Below are positions 16,713 to 26,225 of a stretch of DNA of 64,000 nucleotides, in pieces. The stretch lies in NCBI RefSeq assembly GCF_002763455.1, contig NZ_NIXK01000013.1, forward strand, positions 1-64,000, read 5' to 3'. Under the pieces are notes generated by a model. That model worked only from the letters and a program-made list of their open reading frames with translations, made no database searches and was not told the DNA's origin. This DNA comes from Lentibacillus sediminis. Its GTDB lineage: Bacteria > Bacillota > Bacilli > Bacillales > Amphibacillaceae. Each line of letters opens with the position of its first letter. The first letter of the stretch is position 1. The position numbers and the translations under genes were made by a program.

Positions 16713-16750
16713 AAAAGGCTTCTTGTCAGTAATGGCAGGAGGCCTTTTTC
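16713..16750 (+). terminator. Attenuator terminator before codB
   Basis: AAAAGGCTTCTTG pairs around a short loop with GGCAGGAGGCCTTTTT. Its left arm can instead pair with the PyrR site, so read-through depends on PyrR. Confidence 0.87.
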
Positions 16751-16815
16751 TGTTTGAACACCAGACCTTGTATTCCAGGCGGTATCAGTTCTAACAAATG
16801 AATGGAGGAATTGGT

Positions 16816-18087
16816 ATGAAGATGGTAGACAAAGAGTATTCATTAAGACCGGTACCACAGTCGAAGCGGAATGGCTTTTGGCAAATGCTTGCGGTGATGA
16901 TGGGGCTGACGTTTTTCTCTGCCAGTATGCTCTCAGGCGGGCAGCTGGGGATGGGGCTTACCTTTACCCAATTTATTCTGATTGTCTTGGCAGGAAATTT
17001 GATTTTGGGAGCGTATACTGGCACCTTGGCATTCATTGCATCGAAAACCGGGTTGTCCACGCATCTTTTGGCACGCTACGCTTTTGGGGAGAAAGGGTCA
17101 TACATCTCTTCCTTTTTGCTTGGAGCGACACAGGTAGGCTGGTTTGGCGTCGGGGTAGCGATGTTTGCGGTTCCGGTGCAGGCAGTGACTGGCATTTCTG
17201 TGTATGTGCTGATTGCTGGCATCGGACTCCTCATGACAGCAACTGCTTTTTTTGGGATGAAAGCCCTGACGATTCTGAGCATCATCGCAGTACCGGCAAT
17301 TGCTCTTCTCGGAAGTTTTTCTGCGATCCAGGCAACGGAAACGGCTGGCGGGCTGCAGGCATTAATGGCATACCAGCCTGCGGAAATGATGGGGATTGCT
17401 GCTGCACTGACCATTTGTATCGGTTCATTTGTCAGTGCGGGCACGCTGACTCCGGATTTTGCCCGGTTTGCTAAAACGAAGCGTTCTGCTGTCAGTACGA
17501 CGGTGATTGCCTTCTTTATCGGAAATTCCCTGATGTTTCTATTCGGCGCGATTGGTACCTTTGCCTTTGGTGTTGCCGATATTTCCGAGGTGATGTTTGC
17601 ACAAGGGTTAATGGTGCCGGCGATCCTCGTGCTTGGTCTCAACATCTGGACGACAAACGATAATGCGCTCTACGCTTCAGGTCTTGGGTTTTCCAATATC
17701 ACGAAAATCGCTAAGGGGAAACTTGTGATTTTCAATGGAGTTATTGGTACGATTGCAGCAATGTGGCTGTACAGCAATTTTATGGGCTTTTTGACGATAT
17801 TGGGGGCATCGCTGCCGCCGATCGGGGCGATTATTCTTGCGGACTATTTCCTTGTTCGCAAAGGGAAATACCCAGCGTTTGCTACAATGAAATTTAAACA
17901 GGTGAACTGGATTGCGATTGCTGCTTGGGCCGGGGGTGTGGCGCTGGCGAATCTGGCGCCGGGGATTCCGCCGGTCAATGCACTTCTTGGCTCTGCGGTG
18001 ATTTACGTGGCAGGCATGAAAATCGCTTCCCAGATCGAAGCAAAATCCTTCCAGCAACTGGATGAAAAAGGAGAATTAGTACGATGA
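16816..18087 (+). CDS. codB: Cytosine permease
   Basis: The 423-residue protein has about twelve membrane segments and belongs to the NCS1 family. [21 protein letters not shown] near the N-terminus and [20 protein letters not shown] are typical of CodB. The ANPLAP-type C-terminal region and [11 protein letters not shown] also fit. It imports cytosine for pyrimidine salvage. I start at ATG 16816 after TGGAGGAATTGGT. The stop overlaps the codA start (ATGA), and the PyrR attenuator upstream ties expression to pyrimidine levels. Confidence 0.93.
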   Translation: MKMVDKEYSLRPVPQSKRNGFWQMLAVMMGLTFFSASMLSGGQLGMGLTFTQFILIVLAGNLILGAYTGTLAFIASKTGLSTHLLARYAFGEKGSYISSFLLGATQVGWFGVGVAMFAVPVQAVTGISVYVLIAGIGLLMTATAFFGMKALTILSIIAVPAIALLGSFSAIQATETAGGLQALMAYQPAEMMGIAAALTICIGSFVSAGTLTPDFARFAKTKRSAVSTTVIAFFIGNSLMFLFGAIGTFAFGVADISEVMFAQGLMVPAILVLGLNIWTTNDNALYASGLGFSNITKIAKGKLVIFNGVIGTIAAMWLYSNFMGFLTILGASLPPIGAIILADYFLVRKGKYPAFATMKFKQVNWIAIAAWAGGVALANLAPGIPPVNALLGSAVIYVAGMKIASQIEAKSFQQLDEKGELVR

Positions 18088-19352
18088 TTATTAAACAGGC
18101 AGCACTTAGAGGAAAAGAAGGACTCTGGGAGATAGAGATAAAAAATGGTAAATTTTCGGGCGTAGCGAGACAGCTTTCTGCAAGAGAGGGGCAGGAGGAG
18201 CTGGATGTGGGGGGAGCGCTCGTGCTTCCGCCATTTATCGAGCCGCATATTCATCTTGATACCACATTGACGGCCGGCGAACCGGAATGGAATAAGAGCG
18301 GCACGTTATTTGAAGGGATTCAGCGCTGGTCGGAACGGAAAAAGTCGCTGACGGTGGAGGATGTCAAGACAAGGGCGACGAAAGCATTGAAATGGCAGGT
18401 AGCTCAAGGGATTCAGCATGTGCGCACACATGTCGATGTGACGGATCCGAAACTTACAGCTTTAAAAGCACTGTTGGAGGTAAAAGAAGAAATGGCGGCC
18501 TATGTGGATCTGCAGCTGGTCGCTTTTCCTCAGGAGGGCATTCCGTCGTTTCCAAATGGAGCGGAACTGCTGGAAGAGGCATTGAAAATGGGCGCTGATG
18601 TCGTTGGTGCCATCCCGCATTTTGAGTTCACAAGGGAGTATGGGGTGGAATCGTTAAAAACAGCCTTTGATTTGGCGGAAAAATATGACCGCTTGGTAGA
18701 TATTCATTGTGATGAAATTGATGATGAGCAGTCCCGATTTGTGGAAGTAGCAGGAGCGGAAGCGTATGAGCGCGGCCTCGGGTCTCGCGTAACGGCAAGC
18801 CATACGACTGCAATGGGTTCTTATAATGATGCTTACACGTCTAAGCTGTTTCGACTGCTGAAAATGTCCGGGATAAATTTTGTCGCCAATCCGCTGGTCA
18901 ATATTCATTTGCAGGGGCGATTTGATTCCTATCCGAAACGCCGCGGCCTGACACGGGTAAAGGAACTGCAGGAGGCTGGCATGAATGTCTGCTTCGGTCA
19001 TGATGATATTTTTGATCCGTGGTATCCACTGGGAACAGGCAATATGCTGCAGGTGCTCCATATGGGGATCCACGCTGCACAGTTGATGGGGTATGAAGAG
19101 ATTGTTGATGCGATGGATCTGATTACCGTCAACAGCGCAAAAACGCTTCACATAGAGGATACTTATGGTATAGAAGAAGGAAATTCGGCCAACTTTATCG
19201 TGCTGGATGCGCGGGACGAATTTGAAGCGATCCGCAAGCAGGCTGCTCTCAGGTATTCTTTCCGTAATGGGAAGGTTTTGGCTGAGACGAAGCCGGCTAA
19301 GACGACGGTTACCCTGGGAGATCGCCGGGAGAATATGGGGTTTGATCGATAG
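18084..19352 (+). CDS. codA: Cytosine deaminase
   Basis: This 422-residue amidohydrolase converts cytosine to uracil. The metal motif HIHLD with [11 protein letters not shown] (about residues 56-73) and [14 protein letters not shown] resemble E. coli CodA closely. [11 protein letters not shown] supplies the catalytic glutamate, SHTTAMGSY a metal histidine, and [15 protein letters not shown] the metal aspartate. It is translationally coupled to codB and shares the PyrR-controlled promoter, completing an uptake and salvage unit. Confidence 0.95.
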   Translation: MIIKQAALRGKEGLWEIEIKNGKFSGVARQLSAREGQEELDVGGALVLPPFIEPHIHLDTTLTAGEPEWNKSGTLFEGIQRWSERKKSLTVEDVKTRATKALKWQVAQGIQHVRTHVDVTDPKLTALKALLEVKEEMAAYVDLQLVAFPQEGIPSFPNGAELLEEALKMGADVVGAIPHFEFTREYGVESLKTAFDLAEKYDRLVDIHCDEIDDEQSRFVEVAGAEAYERGLGSRVTASHTTAMGSYNDAYTSKLFRLLKMSGINFVANPLVNIHLQGRFDSYPKRRGLTRVKELQEAGMNVCFGHDDIFDPWYPLGTGNMLQVLHMGIHAAQLMGYEEIVDAMDLITVNSAKTLHIEDTYGIEEGNSANFIVLDARDEFEAIRKQAALRYSFRNGKVLAETKPAKTTVTLGDRRENMGFDR

Positions 19353-19457
19353 TTTTTGGGTGATGGGTGTTAGAAGAGAATCGGAGTTCCAGGCAGCAAA
19401 GAAAGTGCTGACCTAAAGTATTTCACTAAAATATTCACCAGCGGAACCCTTTTCAGC

Positions 19458-19490
19458 AAAAAAAGCCCGCCACACCTGGCGGGCTTTCCT
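19458..19490. terminator. Bidirectional terminator between codA and phoA
   Basis: AAAGCCCGCC-ACACCT-GGCGGGCTTT, with a seven-A run on the left. The T-run is therefore best for the leftward phoA transcript, but the hairpin also faces codA. Confidence 0.88.
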
Positions 19491-19504
19491 CACACAACTA
19501 TTTT

Positions 19505-20893
19505 TTAATTCCCGAAATCAACTTTCATCGCCTCAGCAATCTTCTTCGGCAAGTCAGTATTGTCGTAGAATCCGGTAAATTCATCCGCCTGGGGGCCGTA
19601 AACATAAACTGGGATGTCCACCGCGGTATGGTTGGTGCTTGTCCAGCCAATGTTGGCTCTGTCACTGATCACTTTGTTGATAGCCGATTTCGCATCGTCT
19701 GCCTCTTGGATCGCTTGAATCTCTTCTTCATTCAGTTCAAAGTCCGTATACGTTTCAAAAACTTCATTAACATTGGAGCGGTCTTCATTCAATTCTGATG
19801 CCATGTGCTCACCAGTAGCGCTAACATTTTGCAGCACTTCCGGATTGGCGGAACCAGATCCATTGGCGCCAACGGTCATGCCGCCTGTTTCATGGTCACC
19901 GCCTACAATAACAAGGGTTTCTCCGTCTTCTTCAGCAAATTCCATTGCTTCCTCGACTGCCAACTCAAACGCTTCTACATCTGTCATCGCCCATGCAGCA
20001 TCATTATCATGGCCTGCCCAATCGATCTGGCTGCCTTCCACCATGAGGAAAAATCCATCTTGATCTTCTTCAAGTACATCAATCGCATTGTCTGTCATTT
20101 CTGCAAGACTTGGCTCTTCTTCAGCGTCACGGTGCATTTCTGGAGAAAGAGCACCGTCTGCAAACAGGCCAAGCAGTTTTTCCCCATCTTCTACTTCTAT
20201 GTCTGAATCTAGTAATTCATCACGCGTTTCAACAAAATCATAGCCTTGCTCTTCTGCCTGTTCAAGCAGGTTGGCCTCTTCCTGATTACCGCCTTCAGAG
20301 GCTGGCAGGAAGTTATTTTTGCCTCCGCCCAGTAAAACATCAACCTCGTTTGCCAGCAATTGCTTGGCGATTTCCGTCTCATTATTACGGTCTTCCACAT
20401 GAGAAGCAAACGCAGCCGGCGTCGCGTGGGTGATGGTAGAAGTAGCTACTAAACCGGATGATTTCCCATCCTCCTGTAAAACTTCCAGGATCGTTTCTAC
20501 CTCGTTGCCTTCAGGATCCATACCGATCATGCCGTTGTTCGTTTTTACCCCGCTTGCCATCGCAGTGCCCGCTGCCGCAGAATCGGTAATGCTGGAATTA
20601 GCCGAATGGGTGGTATACATGCCTTTCATATGCTCGTCCCAAACAGCTTCTTCGCCTTTATACAACCGGTAATTTGTCGCATAATCTGCATTGAAACCGT
20701 CTGGAATCATATAAATGACGTTTTCTACCTTTTTAGTTCCATTGTTTCCATTTCCATTGCCTTTTCCAGTTTCGACCCATTCCGGTTTGCCATTTCCAGC
20801 CCAATCCGGCTTGTCCGCTACAACCGTACTAGCGCCCACTCCAGACAAAACAATTCCTGCACTAAGCGCAACGACTCCAAATTTCTTGAACAT
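19505..20893 (-). CDS. phoA: Secreted alkaline phosphatase
   Basis: The 462-residue exported protein has a signal peptide (MFKKFGVVALSAGIVLSGVG, probable cleavage near residue 27) and a PhoA-type core. ITDSAAAGTAMASGVK carries the serine nucleophile, GSQIDWAGHDND and GGDHETGGM carry metal ligands, and STNHTAVDIPVYVYG the final histidine. It releases phosphate from organic esters outside the cell. The mature protein is rich in Asp and Glu, as in halophile exoproteins. The ATG follows GAGAGGAG. It sits beside pstSCAB, but I saw no convincing PhoP box directly upstream. Confidence 0.92.
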   Translation of the reverse strand: MFKKFGVVALSAGIVLSGVGASTVVADKPDWAGNGKPEWVETGKGNGNGNNGTKKVENVIYMIPDGFNADYATNYRLYKGEEAVWDEHMKGMYTTHSANSSITDSAAAGTAMASGVKTNNGMIGMDPEGNEVETILEVLQEDGKSSGLVATSTITHATPAAFASHVEDRNNETEIAKQLLANEVDVLLGGGKNNFLPASEGGNQEEANLLEQAEEQGYDFVETRDELLDSDIEVEDGEKLLGLFADGALSPEMHRDAEEEPSLAEMTDNAIDVLEEDQDGFFLMVEGSQIDWAGHDNDAAWAMTDVEAFELAVEEAMEFAEEDGETLVIVGGDHETGGMTVGANGSGSANPEVLQNVSATGEHMASELNEDRSNVNEVFETYTDFELNEEEIQAIQEADDAKSAINKVISDRANIGWTSTNHTAVDIPVYVYGPQADEFTGFYDNTDLPKKIAEAMKVDFGN

Positions 20894-21060
20894 TTGATCC
20901 GCTCCTCTCAATTTTTGATGCAACCCAAGCATAACAGGCATAGATTAAGAGAAAATAAATTGACTGTATAGAATCTATGAAATTTTCCCCTGCTAATATC
21001 CTACTACTATTTTCACAGAAATTGACTTGAGGGGCGCCGTCTCACGGTTTTAGGGGTGAC

Positions 21061-21125
21061 GATTCGGTACGAGGTTCGCTTGATTCGTGAAGTTATTCGC
21101 TAAAGCTGATGCTAACTCTCTCAAT
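21061..21125. repeat. Degenerate 21-bp-period tract between pst and phoA
   Basis: GATTCGGTACGAGGTTCGCTT (21 bp) is followed 21 bp on by GATTCG-TGAAGTTATTCGCTA. Two weaker 21-bp segments follow, the last with ATTCGACTCAG. It lies between the pst terminator and the phoA promoter region in a 315-bp gap with no gene. Confidence 0.5.
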
Positions 21126-21147
21126 TCGACTCAGAACTCCTCAAAAC

Positions 21148-21184
21148 GAAAAAAAGCAATGCCCGCTAACCGAGCATTGCTTTT
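21148..21184 (-). terminator. Terminator of the pst operon
   Basis: AAAAGCAATGC pairs with GCATTGCTTTT. On the minus strand it ends in CTTTTTTTCG, 25 bp after pstB. Confidence 0.88.
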
Positions 21185-21208
21185 CATCCTATCAATTGAC
21201 TCAATTCC

Positions 21209-22027
21209 CTACCCAAACCGGCCGGAAATATAATCTTCCGTCCGACTGTCCGCTGGATTGGTAAACACTGTATCTGTTTTATCGAATTCCACGACTTCTC
21301 CGTTCAGGAAGAATGCCGTCTTGTCCGAAATACGTGCTGCCTGTTGCATGTTGTGCGTAACGATGATAATGGAATATTCCTTTTTCAGCTCCTGCACCAG
21401 TTCTTCAATGTGCAGGGTTGATTTCGGGTCAAGTGCTGATGTCGGCTCGTCCATTAAAATTACTTCCGGCTCAATAGCCATGCACCGTGCGATGCACAGG
21501 CGCTGCTGCTGGCCCCCGGAGAGGCCGTATGCATTTTCGTTCAGGCGGTCTTTTACCTCGTCCCAGAGGTAGGCCCCGCGCAAGCTGCGTTCCACAATTT
21601 CATTCAGTACTTTTTTGTTGCGAATGCCATGGATTTTCGGGCCATATGCGACATTTTCAAAAACCGACTTGGGAAATGGATTCGGTTTTTGAAAAACCAT
21701 GCCGACACGGGTTCTTAGATCTTCCACCTTAAACGTCTTGTCCAGAATGTTCTTGTCACTATAGGAAATGACGCCGGATGTCCGGACGCTTGGCACAAGT
21801 TCGACCATACGATTCAGTGATTTAATATAGGTAGATTTCCCACAGCCTGATGGACCGATAATCGCAGTTACCTCTTTCTCATTGAAGGACAAGTTAATAT
21901 CCTTTAATGCATGGTTATCCCCGTACCAAAGGTTAAAATCCTTTGTATGGTAAACAACTTTTTTATTGTTGGATGAGGATGAAGCCTTTGTTTGCGGATC
22001 TATATTAATTCCTTTTTCAGGACTCAT
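21209..22027 (-). CDS. pstB: Phosphate ABC transporter ATP-binding protein
   Basis: This 272-residue ATPase powers PstSCA phosphate uptake. Walker A is GPSGCGKST (about residues 58-66), the signature is LSGGQQQR, Walker B is [12 protein letters not shown], and the switch histidine is in [24 protein letters not shown] is typical of PstB. A 25-residue Ser/Lys-rich N-terminal tail precedes the core. The ATG follows AAGGAGTGA. The operon ends here; no phoU follows in the window. Confidence 0.96.
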   Translation of the reverse strand: MSPEKGINIDPQTKASSSSNNKKVVYHTKDFNLWYGDNHALKDINLSFNEKEVTAIIGPSGCGKSTYIKSLNRMVELVPSVRTSGVISYSDKNILDKTFKVEDLRTRVGMVFQKPNPFPKSVFENVAYGPKIHGIRNKKVLNEIVERSLRGAYLWDEVKDRLNENAYGLSGGQQQRLCIARCMAIEPEVILMDEPTSALDPKSTLHIEELVQELKKEYSIIIVTHNMQQAARISDKTAFFLNGEVVEFDKTDTVFTNPADSRTEDYISGRFG

Positions 22028-22060
22028 TTTAAATCACTCCTTGTTATAGTTGCGCTTCAC

Positions 22061-22945
22061 TTATAATCTCTGCTGAAATTTGTTACGGATAATAATGGCA
22101 ATCGAGTTTAACAGTAACATAAGACCCAGCAATACAATGATGGCTGCAGCTGCCAGATATGCATACTCTTCTGTAAGCACAGCGTCAAGTGTCCAGTAAT
22201 AAATCTGCATCGGCAATGCGGTAAATGAGTCAAACAGACCTTCTGGGAATGGAATTAAGAGTGCAGGTATGCCAAGTACTGTCAGTGGCGCTGTTTCACC
22301 AATCGCACGCGACAGGGCCAAAATGCTTCCTGTCAGGATTCCGGGCAGTGCCGCGGGCAGGATGATCTTTTTGATGGTCTGCCATTTTGTTGCACCCATC
22401 CCGTAAGACGCTTCGCTCAACTCCTGGGGTACCGCACGGAGAGCCTCCTGTGCGGAGACAATCAAGATAGGCATGATTAATAGAGACAATGTTAATCCGC
22501 CAGCTAAAACAATATTCCCTAAGTCCATTAATCGTACAAAAATGGTCAGTCCCAAGAGCCCGTATACGATAGACGGTACACCTGCAAGGTTGGCAATATT
22601 CGTCTGAATGATGGATTGAACACGTCCCTTTTTCGCATATAACTCAATGTAAATCGCTGTACCTACACCTAAAATGAAGGTAACTGGAATGATAACGAGC
22701 ATCATCCAGGCTGTTCCGAGGAATGCACCCATGATACCAGCCTTTTCAGGGTCTGTTGATAGTCTGCCTGTAAGGAAATTCCAGTCGAGCCAGCCAATCC
22801 CCTGTGAGAAGACGCGAACCAAAAGAATGACGAGTATAATAAGACCGAATATCGTTGACAGAAAGAATAATCCTTTTGCAATACTGTTTTTTCTAATACG
22901 GGTGCTCATTTTATTTTGAACTTGGTTTGCATTCATATGCTCCAT
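22061..22945 (-). CDS. pstA: Phosphate ABC transporter permease PstA
   Basis: The 294-residue integral membrane subunit has six helices. The coupling motif EALRAVPQELSEASYGMGAT matches binding-protein-dependent permeases, and GETAPLTVLG is typical of PstA. I start at ATG 22945 (MEHMNANQVQ), one base after the pstC stop, with GGAGGAATATT upstream. It pairs with PstC to form the phosphate channel. Confidence 0.94.
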   Translation of the reverse strand: MEHMNANQVQNKMSTRIRKNSIAKGLFFLSTIFGLIILVILLVRVFSQGIGWLDWNFLTGRLSTDPEKAGIMGAFLGTAWMMLVIIPVTFILGVGTAIYIELYAKKGRVQSIIQTNIANLAGVPSIVYGLLGLTIFVRLMDLGNIVLAGGLTLSLLIMPILIVSAQEALRAVPQELSEASYGMGATKWQTIKKIILPAALPGILTGSILALSRAIGETAPLTVLGIPALLIPFPEGLFDSFTALPMQIYYWTLDAVLTEEYAYLAAAAIIVLLGLMLLLNSIAIIIRNKFQQRL

Positions 22946-22946
22946 T

Positions 22947-23903
22947 TTAATATTCCTCCCTGAATTTGCGAGAGATGTACCTTGCAAGCAGGTTCATGAT
23001 AAGGGTAAAAACAAACAAGGTTATAGCAACGGCATACAAACTGTAATACATGGTTGTACCAGTCGAAATATCGCCGCTTGATATCTCGACAATATATGCA
23101 GTCATCGTCTGCATCGATTCTGTAATGTCAAAGGTGAAGTCCTTGGAGCTTCCGCTGGCGATGGCCACAATCATTGTTTCGCCGATCGCCCTGGAAATTG
23201 CCAAAACAAAGGAAGAGATAATCCCGGAAAATGCAGCCGGTATAACGACTTTTAAGGCAACCTCCAATTTTGTTGACCCGAGTGCAAGCGCGCCCTCCCG
23301 CATAGAATTGGGAACAGATGTCATTGCATCTTCCGAGAGAGAGGCGATCATGGGGATAATCATTACCCCTATGACAAGGCCGGGGCTGAGAATGTTTGTA
23401 AGCGAAAGACCAGGGATAATCAATTGTAAAATAGGTGTTACAAAGGTAAAGGCAAAAAAACCATACACGATGGTCGGTATGCCGGCAAGCACCTCCAACA
23501 GCGGCTTTAAGGTTCTTCTGACTTTCTCTGAAGCATATTCACTCAAGTATACAGCTGTCATCAATCCAATTGGACCAGCGACAGCCATCGCAATCAAAGA
23601 GGAAATGATTGTACCGTTTATCAGGGGCAATATCCCAAACTCGGGGTCTGGTCCAAATGGATCCAACTCGACACTTGTGAAGAATTCCCATATTGGTACC
23701 CGTCTGAAGAATTCGATTGCTTCAGACAGCAGTGTATAAATAATTCCGATCGTGGTCAGGATAGAAACGGCTGTAATAAGGAAAAGCAGCGTAGGAACCA
23801 GTTTTTCGGTAATATTAGACAGGCTGTTTTTCTCCTTATTGTTTGCAATCATTTCCCTGACATTTACTTTGCTGTTTTTATTTAAATCGTTATTATTTGC
23901 CAT
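22947..23903 (-). CDS. pstC: Phosphate ABC transporter permease PstC
   Basis: The 318-residue protein has a hydrophilic N-terminal 35 residues and then six helices. EDAMTSVPNSMREGALALG is the ABC permease loop, and GETMIVAIASG and LFVFTLIMNLLARYISRKFR close the typical PstC pattern. The ATG follows AAAGGAAG. A strong hairpin separates it from pstS upstream, which probably lowers its level relative to the binding protein. Confidence 0.94.
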   Translation of the reverse strand: MANNNDLNKNSKVNVREMIANNKEKNSLSNITEKLVPTLLFLITAVSILTTIGIIYTLLSEAIEFFRRVPIWEFFTSVELDPFGPDPEFGILPLINGTIISSLIAMAVAGPIGLMTAVYLSEYASEKVRRTLKPLLEVLAGIPTIVYGFFAFTFVTPILQLIIPGLSLTNILSPGLVIGVMIIPMIASLSEDAMTSVPNSMREGALALGSTKLEVALKVVIPAAFSGIISSFVLAISRAIGETMIVAIASGSSKDFTFDITESMQTMTAYIVEISSGDISTGTTMYYSLYAVAITLFVFTLIMNLLARYISRKFREEY

Positions 23904-23937
23904 TCTTGCAGCTTCCTTTCAAGTGTCTTTAAAGTCA

Positions 23938-23976
23938 CAATAAGATGAGAGCATTCAATGTGCTCTCACCTTATTG
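23938..23976 (-). other. Intercistronic hairpin between pstS and pstC
   Basis: CAATAAGATGAGAGCA pairs with TGTGCTCTCACCTTATTG, a stem of about 16 bp with a 5-base loop and no T-run. Such structures stabilise the upstream message and give more binding protein than permease. Confidence 0.8.
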
Positions 23977-24003
23977 GCTTTGCTATAAGACTGGATGAAG
24001 TTG

Positions 24004-25023
24004 TTATTGCTGAAGTCCTTCGAGTTCCTCTACCTCAGCATCAATTTCTTCTTGAGGAATTGGAGCAAATCCTGTTTCTGCAACAAAATCACTAACATTA
24101 TTCATTGTCCAAATAGCGTAATCCAAAACTTGCGGTTTTTCCTGTGCATGGGCAGTGTTTAAATAAGTGAACACTGGACGGGTGAAGCCAGCATATGGGC
24201 CATCTTCAGCAATTGTGTCAAGGGAAGGCTCAACAGGTCCTTCACCGAAATCAATGCTTACTGCCTGCAGATTATCTTGGTTAGCTTCATAGTAGCCATA
24301 GCCAAAGAATCCGATGCCGTTCACGTCATCTGCCACAAGGCTGACCAATGTTGGATATTCCTGCTGCAGATTAACATCTTCAACAAAAGGTGTTTCTTCC
24401 ATAATGGTTTCGAACATGAACTCATACGTACCGTGGTTTTCGTTCGGACCGTAAGTTTGGATTTTCTCATCTGGCCATTCTGAATTAATATCGGACCAGT
24501 TTGTATATTCACCAGTGAAGATGCCGATAACCTCATCTGATGTCATTTCTGTTGCCCAGTCATTTTCCGGATTAATCGCAATGGTCAATCCGTCCAATGC
24601 CAATTTCATTTCCTGGTATTCAATTCCATTTTCTTCTGCTGTCGCTTGTTCTTCTTCACTGATAGGACGGGATGCGTCGTTGAAGTCCGTTTCTCCATTC
24701 AGGAAACGTTCAAATCCGCCACCAGTTCCTGCACGTCCTACCTCAACCGTTACACCCGGCTGTTCGTTAACCTGATATTCTTCCGCCAAAACCGACATTA
24801 AAGGAAAAACAGTTCCTGATCCATCAATAATTACTTCGCCTGACAGTTCTTCTGATCCTTCAGAAGTATTTTCTCCATCCGATCCACTGGTTTCTTCTTC
24901 TGTACCGGTATCTTCTGTGTTGTCCCCTTCTGCATTTCCATCATCGGATCCGCCACCACATGCAACAAGCACAACGGCCAATGCAGCGATTGCCAGGAAC
25001 AGCAAATATTTTTTCATTTTCAT
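24004..25023 (-). CDS. pstS: Phosphate-binding lipoprotein PstS
   Basis: The 339-residue lipoprotein has lipobox LVAC with Cys22 as the lipid anchor. An acidic Gly/Ser/Thr-rich linker (about residues 25-60) precedes the phosphate-binding domain. DGSGTVFPLMSVLAEEY and GRAGTGGGFERF form phosphate-contacting loops. Both linker and domain are very acidic, consistent with a salty milieu. The ATG at 25023 follows GGAGGACAATTTTG. It is the first pst gene, under a four-unit PhoP box and a TATACT -10. Confidence 0.95.
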   Translation of the reverse strand: MKMKKYLLFLAIAALAVVLVACGGGSDDGNAEGDNTEDTGTEEETSGSDGENTSEGSEELSGEVIIDGSGTVFPLMSVLAEEYQVNEQPGVTVEVGRAGTGGGFERFLNGETDFNDASRPISEEEQATAEENGIEYQEMKLALDGLTIAINPENDWATEMTSDEVIGIFTGEYTNWSDINSEWPDEKIQTYGPNENHGTYEFMFETIMEETPFVEDVNLQQEYPTLVSLVADDVNGIGFFGYGYYEANQDNLQAVSIDFGEGPVEPSLDTIAEDGPYAGFTRPVFTYLNTAHAQEKPQVLDYAIWTMNNVSDFVAETGFAPIPQEEIDAEVEELEGLQQ

Positions 25024-25082
25024 CAAAATTGTCCTCCCTTTAAAGCTGTTTGTTTTTTAGGCGTTGTCCGCCCTCAACTGCT

Positions 25083-25136
25083 AGTATAGTAGCCCAATGT
25101 AAAATACGTATGTTACTAATGTTAAGCTTTTGTAAA
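25083..25136 (-). promoter_or_regulatory. PhoP box array and promoter of the pst operon
   Basis: Reading leftward, TTTACA (25136-25131), TTAACA (25125-25120), AACATA (25114-25109, weak) and TTTACA (25103-25098) repeat every 11 bp. A TATACT -10 lies at 25088-25083. This is the arrangement of PhoP-activated promoters under phosphate starvation. Confidence 0.88.
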
Positions 25137-25151
25137 TTTGTCAGGTTGCTG

Positions 25152-25176
25152 GATTAAATTTTGAGGAAAAGGGTAG
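25152..25176 (+). promoter_or_regulatory. Sigma-B-type promoter for the 48-residue gene
   Basis: GATTAA-N13-GGGTAG differs from GTTTAA-N12-14-GGGTAT by one base in each box. It lies 66 bp before the small gene start and points the right way. Confidence 0.5.
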
Positions 25177-25241
25177 GTGCATAAAATGTGCGTTCCGTTA
25201 AAAGCTAATCGTAATGATGGATAGAGAGGAGCGTACAGCTA

Positions 25242-25388
25242 ATGGTCAACAAAGAAAAAGAATTCAATAATCAGTTCAAGGAAAACAAACCGCATGGCGA
25301 GCGCCGAAACGGCCGAAAAAGCCAGTTTAAAAACAGCAGCGTTCATGGCGGCGACGAGCCGAATGAATATGTCAACAAGAAGGATTAG
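25242..25388 (+). CDS. Small basic hydrophilic protein, 48 residues
   Basis: An ATG at 25242 with AGAGGAGCG upstream opens a 48-codon frame ending TAG at 25386-25388. A perfect terminator follows within 10 bp. The product is rich in Lys, Asn, Arg and Glu (MVNKEKEFNNQFKENKPHGE at the start) and has no hydrophobic segment. I do not recognise it. The ribosome site, its own terminator and a sigma-B-type promoter together argue for a real small gene. It is divergent from pstSCAB. Confidence 0.7.
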   Translation: MVNKEKEFNNQFKENKPHGERRNGRKSQFKNSSVHGGDEPNEYVNKKD

Positions 25389-25395
25389 AGATGAG

Positions 25396-25432
25396 ACGGT
25401 ATGGTATGATGAAGCCATACCGTTATTTTTTT
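25396..25432 (+). terminator. Terminator of the 48-residue gene
   Basis: ACGGTATGG pairs with CCATACCGT, then TATTTTTTT. It ends only a few bases before the ribosome site of the next gene. Confidence 0.85.
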
Positions 25433-25444
25433 GGAGGGGAAACA

Positions 25445-26023
25445 ATGAGCATCGAAGAGATTTTTACCCGGATTCCTGTGCTGGAGACGGATCATTACAT
25501 ATTGCGAGGGATGACAGAGAAGGATGCCCGGGAGATGTTCCAGTTTATGGGAGATAGACAGACAATGAAATTTATTAAGCCGGATCCGGTGCAGAACCAA
25601 CAGGAGATGCTTCAGGAGATTGAAGATAGATTGGAAAAATATGGCATGCGCAAAGAAATTCCCTGGGTGATTGAGACGAAAGCGGCAGGGGAGCTGATTG
25701 GCACCTTCAGCCTGCATAAACTGCATCTGTTTCACCGGAAAGCCGAGATGGGGGCAGTGATCCGGGAAGACTTTCAGCGAAAAGGGGTGATGAGTGAAAT
25801 CATTGGCGAAATTCTGGAATTTGGCTTCGGACCGCTTAAGCTGAACCGCATAGTTGGAGATATTTTTGCCCATAATGAGGGTTCGGAGCGGCTGCTTGCC
25901 AAGTTCGGTTTTCGTAAAGAGGGTGTATTGCGGCAGACGGATTTTGACGGGGAGCGCTATCATGATACGGTGGTGTTTTCTTTGCTGAAGGCGGAGTATG
26001 AAGCGGTGAGAAGCCGGGTGTGA
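25445..26023 (+). CDS. GNAT-family N-acetyltransferase (RimJ/RimL-like)
   Basis: This is a 192-residue acetyl-CoA-dependent acetyltransferase. ETDHYILRGMTEKDAREMFQ at the N-terminus and GAVIREDFQRKGVMSEIIGE with NRIVGDIFAHNEGSERLLAK define the RimJ-type GNAT fold, which acetylates protein N-termini or amino-sugar-like substrates. The ATG follows TTGGAGGGGAAACA, directly after a terminator, so its promoter must be short or overlap the hairpin. The substrate is unknown. Confidence 0.85.
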   Translation: MSIEEIFTRIPVLETDHYILRGMTEKDAREMFQFMGDRQTMKFIKPDPVQNQQEMLQEIEDRLEKYGMRKEIPWVIETKAAGELIGTFSLHKLHLFHRKAEMGAVIREDFQRKGVMSEIIGEILEFGFGPLKLNRIVGDIFAHNEGSERLLAKFGFRKEGVLRQTDFDGERYHDTVVFSLLKAEYEAVRSRV

Positions 26024-26225
26024 TGCAGTTCGGCTGAAAAACGTGAAAGAAGGGTAAAAAAGGGGGGCGGGCTCCGGAGAAAGAAGCCCTGGATGATCTT
26101 TATGGAAACATGTAAGTGTCTGCTTGTTCAGCGGGACATCAATCTGTTACTTTGTCCCTACTGCAATCATACGACAGGAAGTTTAAGTTAATGAGAATTG
26201 AGCGTAAAGTTTTTGTTAAGTGTAC

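Noticed and set aside
20894-21010. PhoP box upstream of phoA
   Set aside because: TTTCAT and CTATAC at 11-bp spacing are too far from TTAACA to call by eye.
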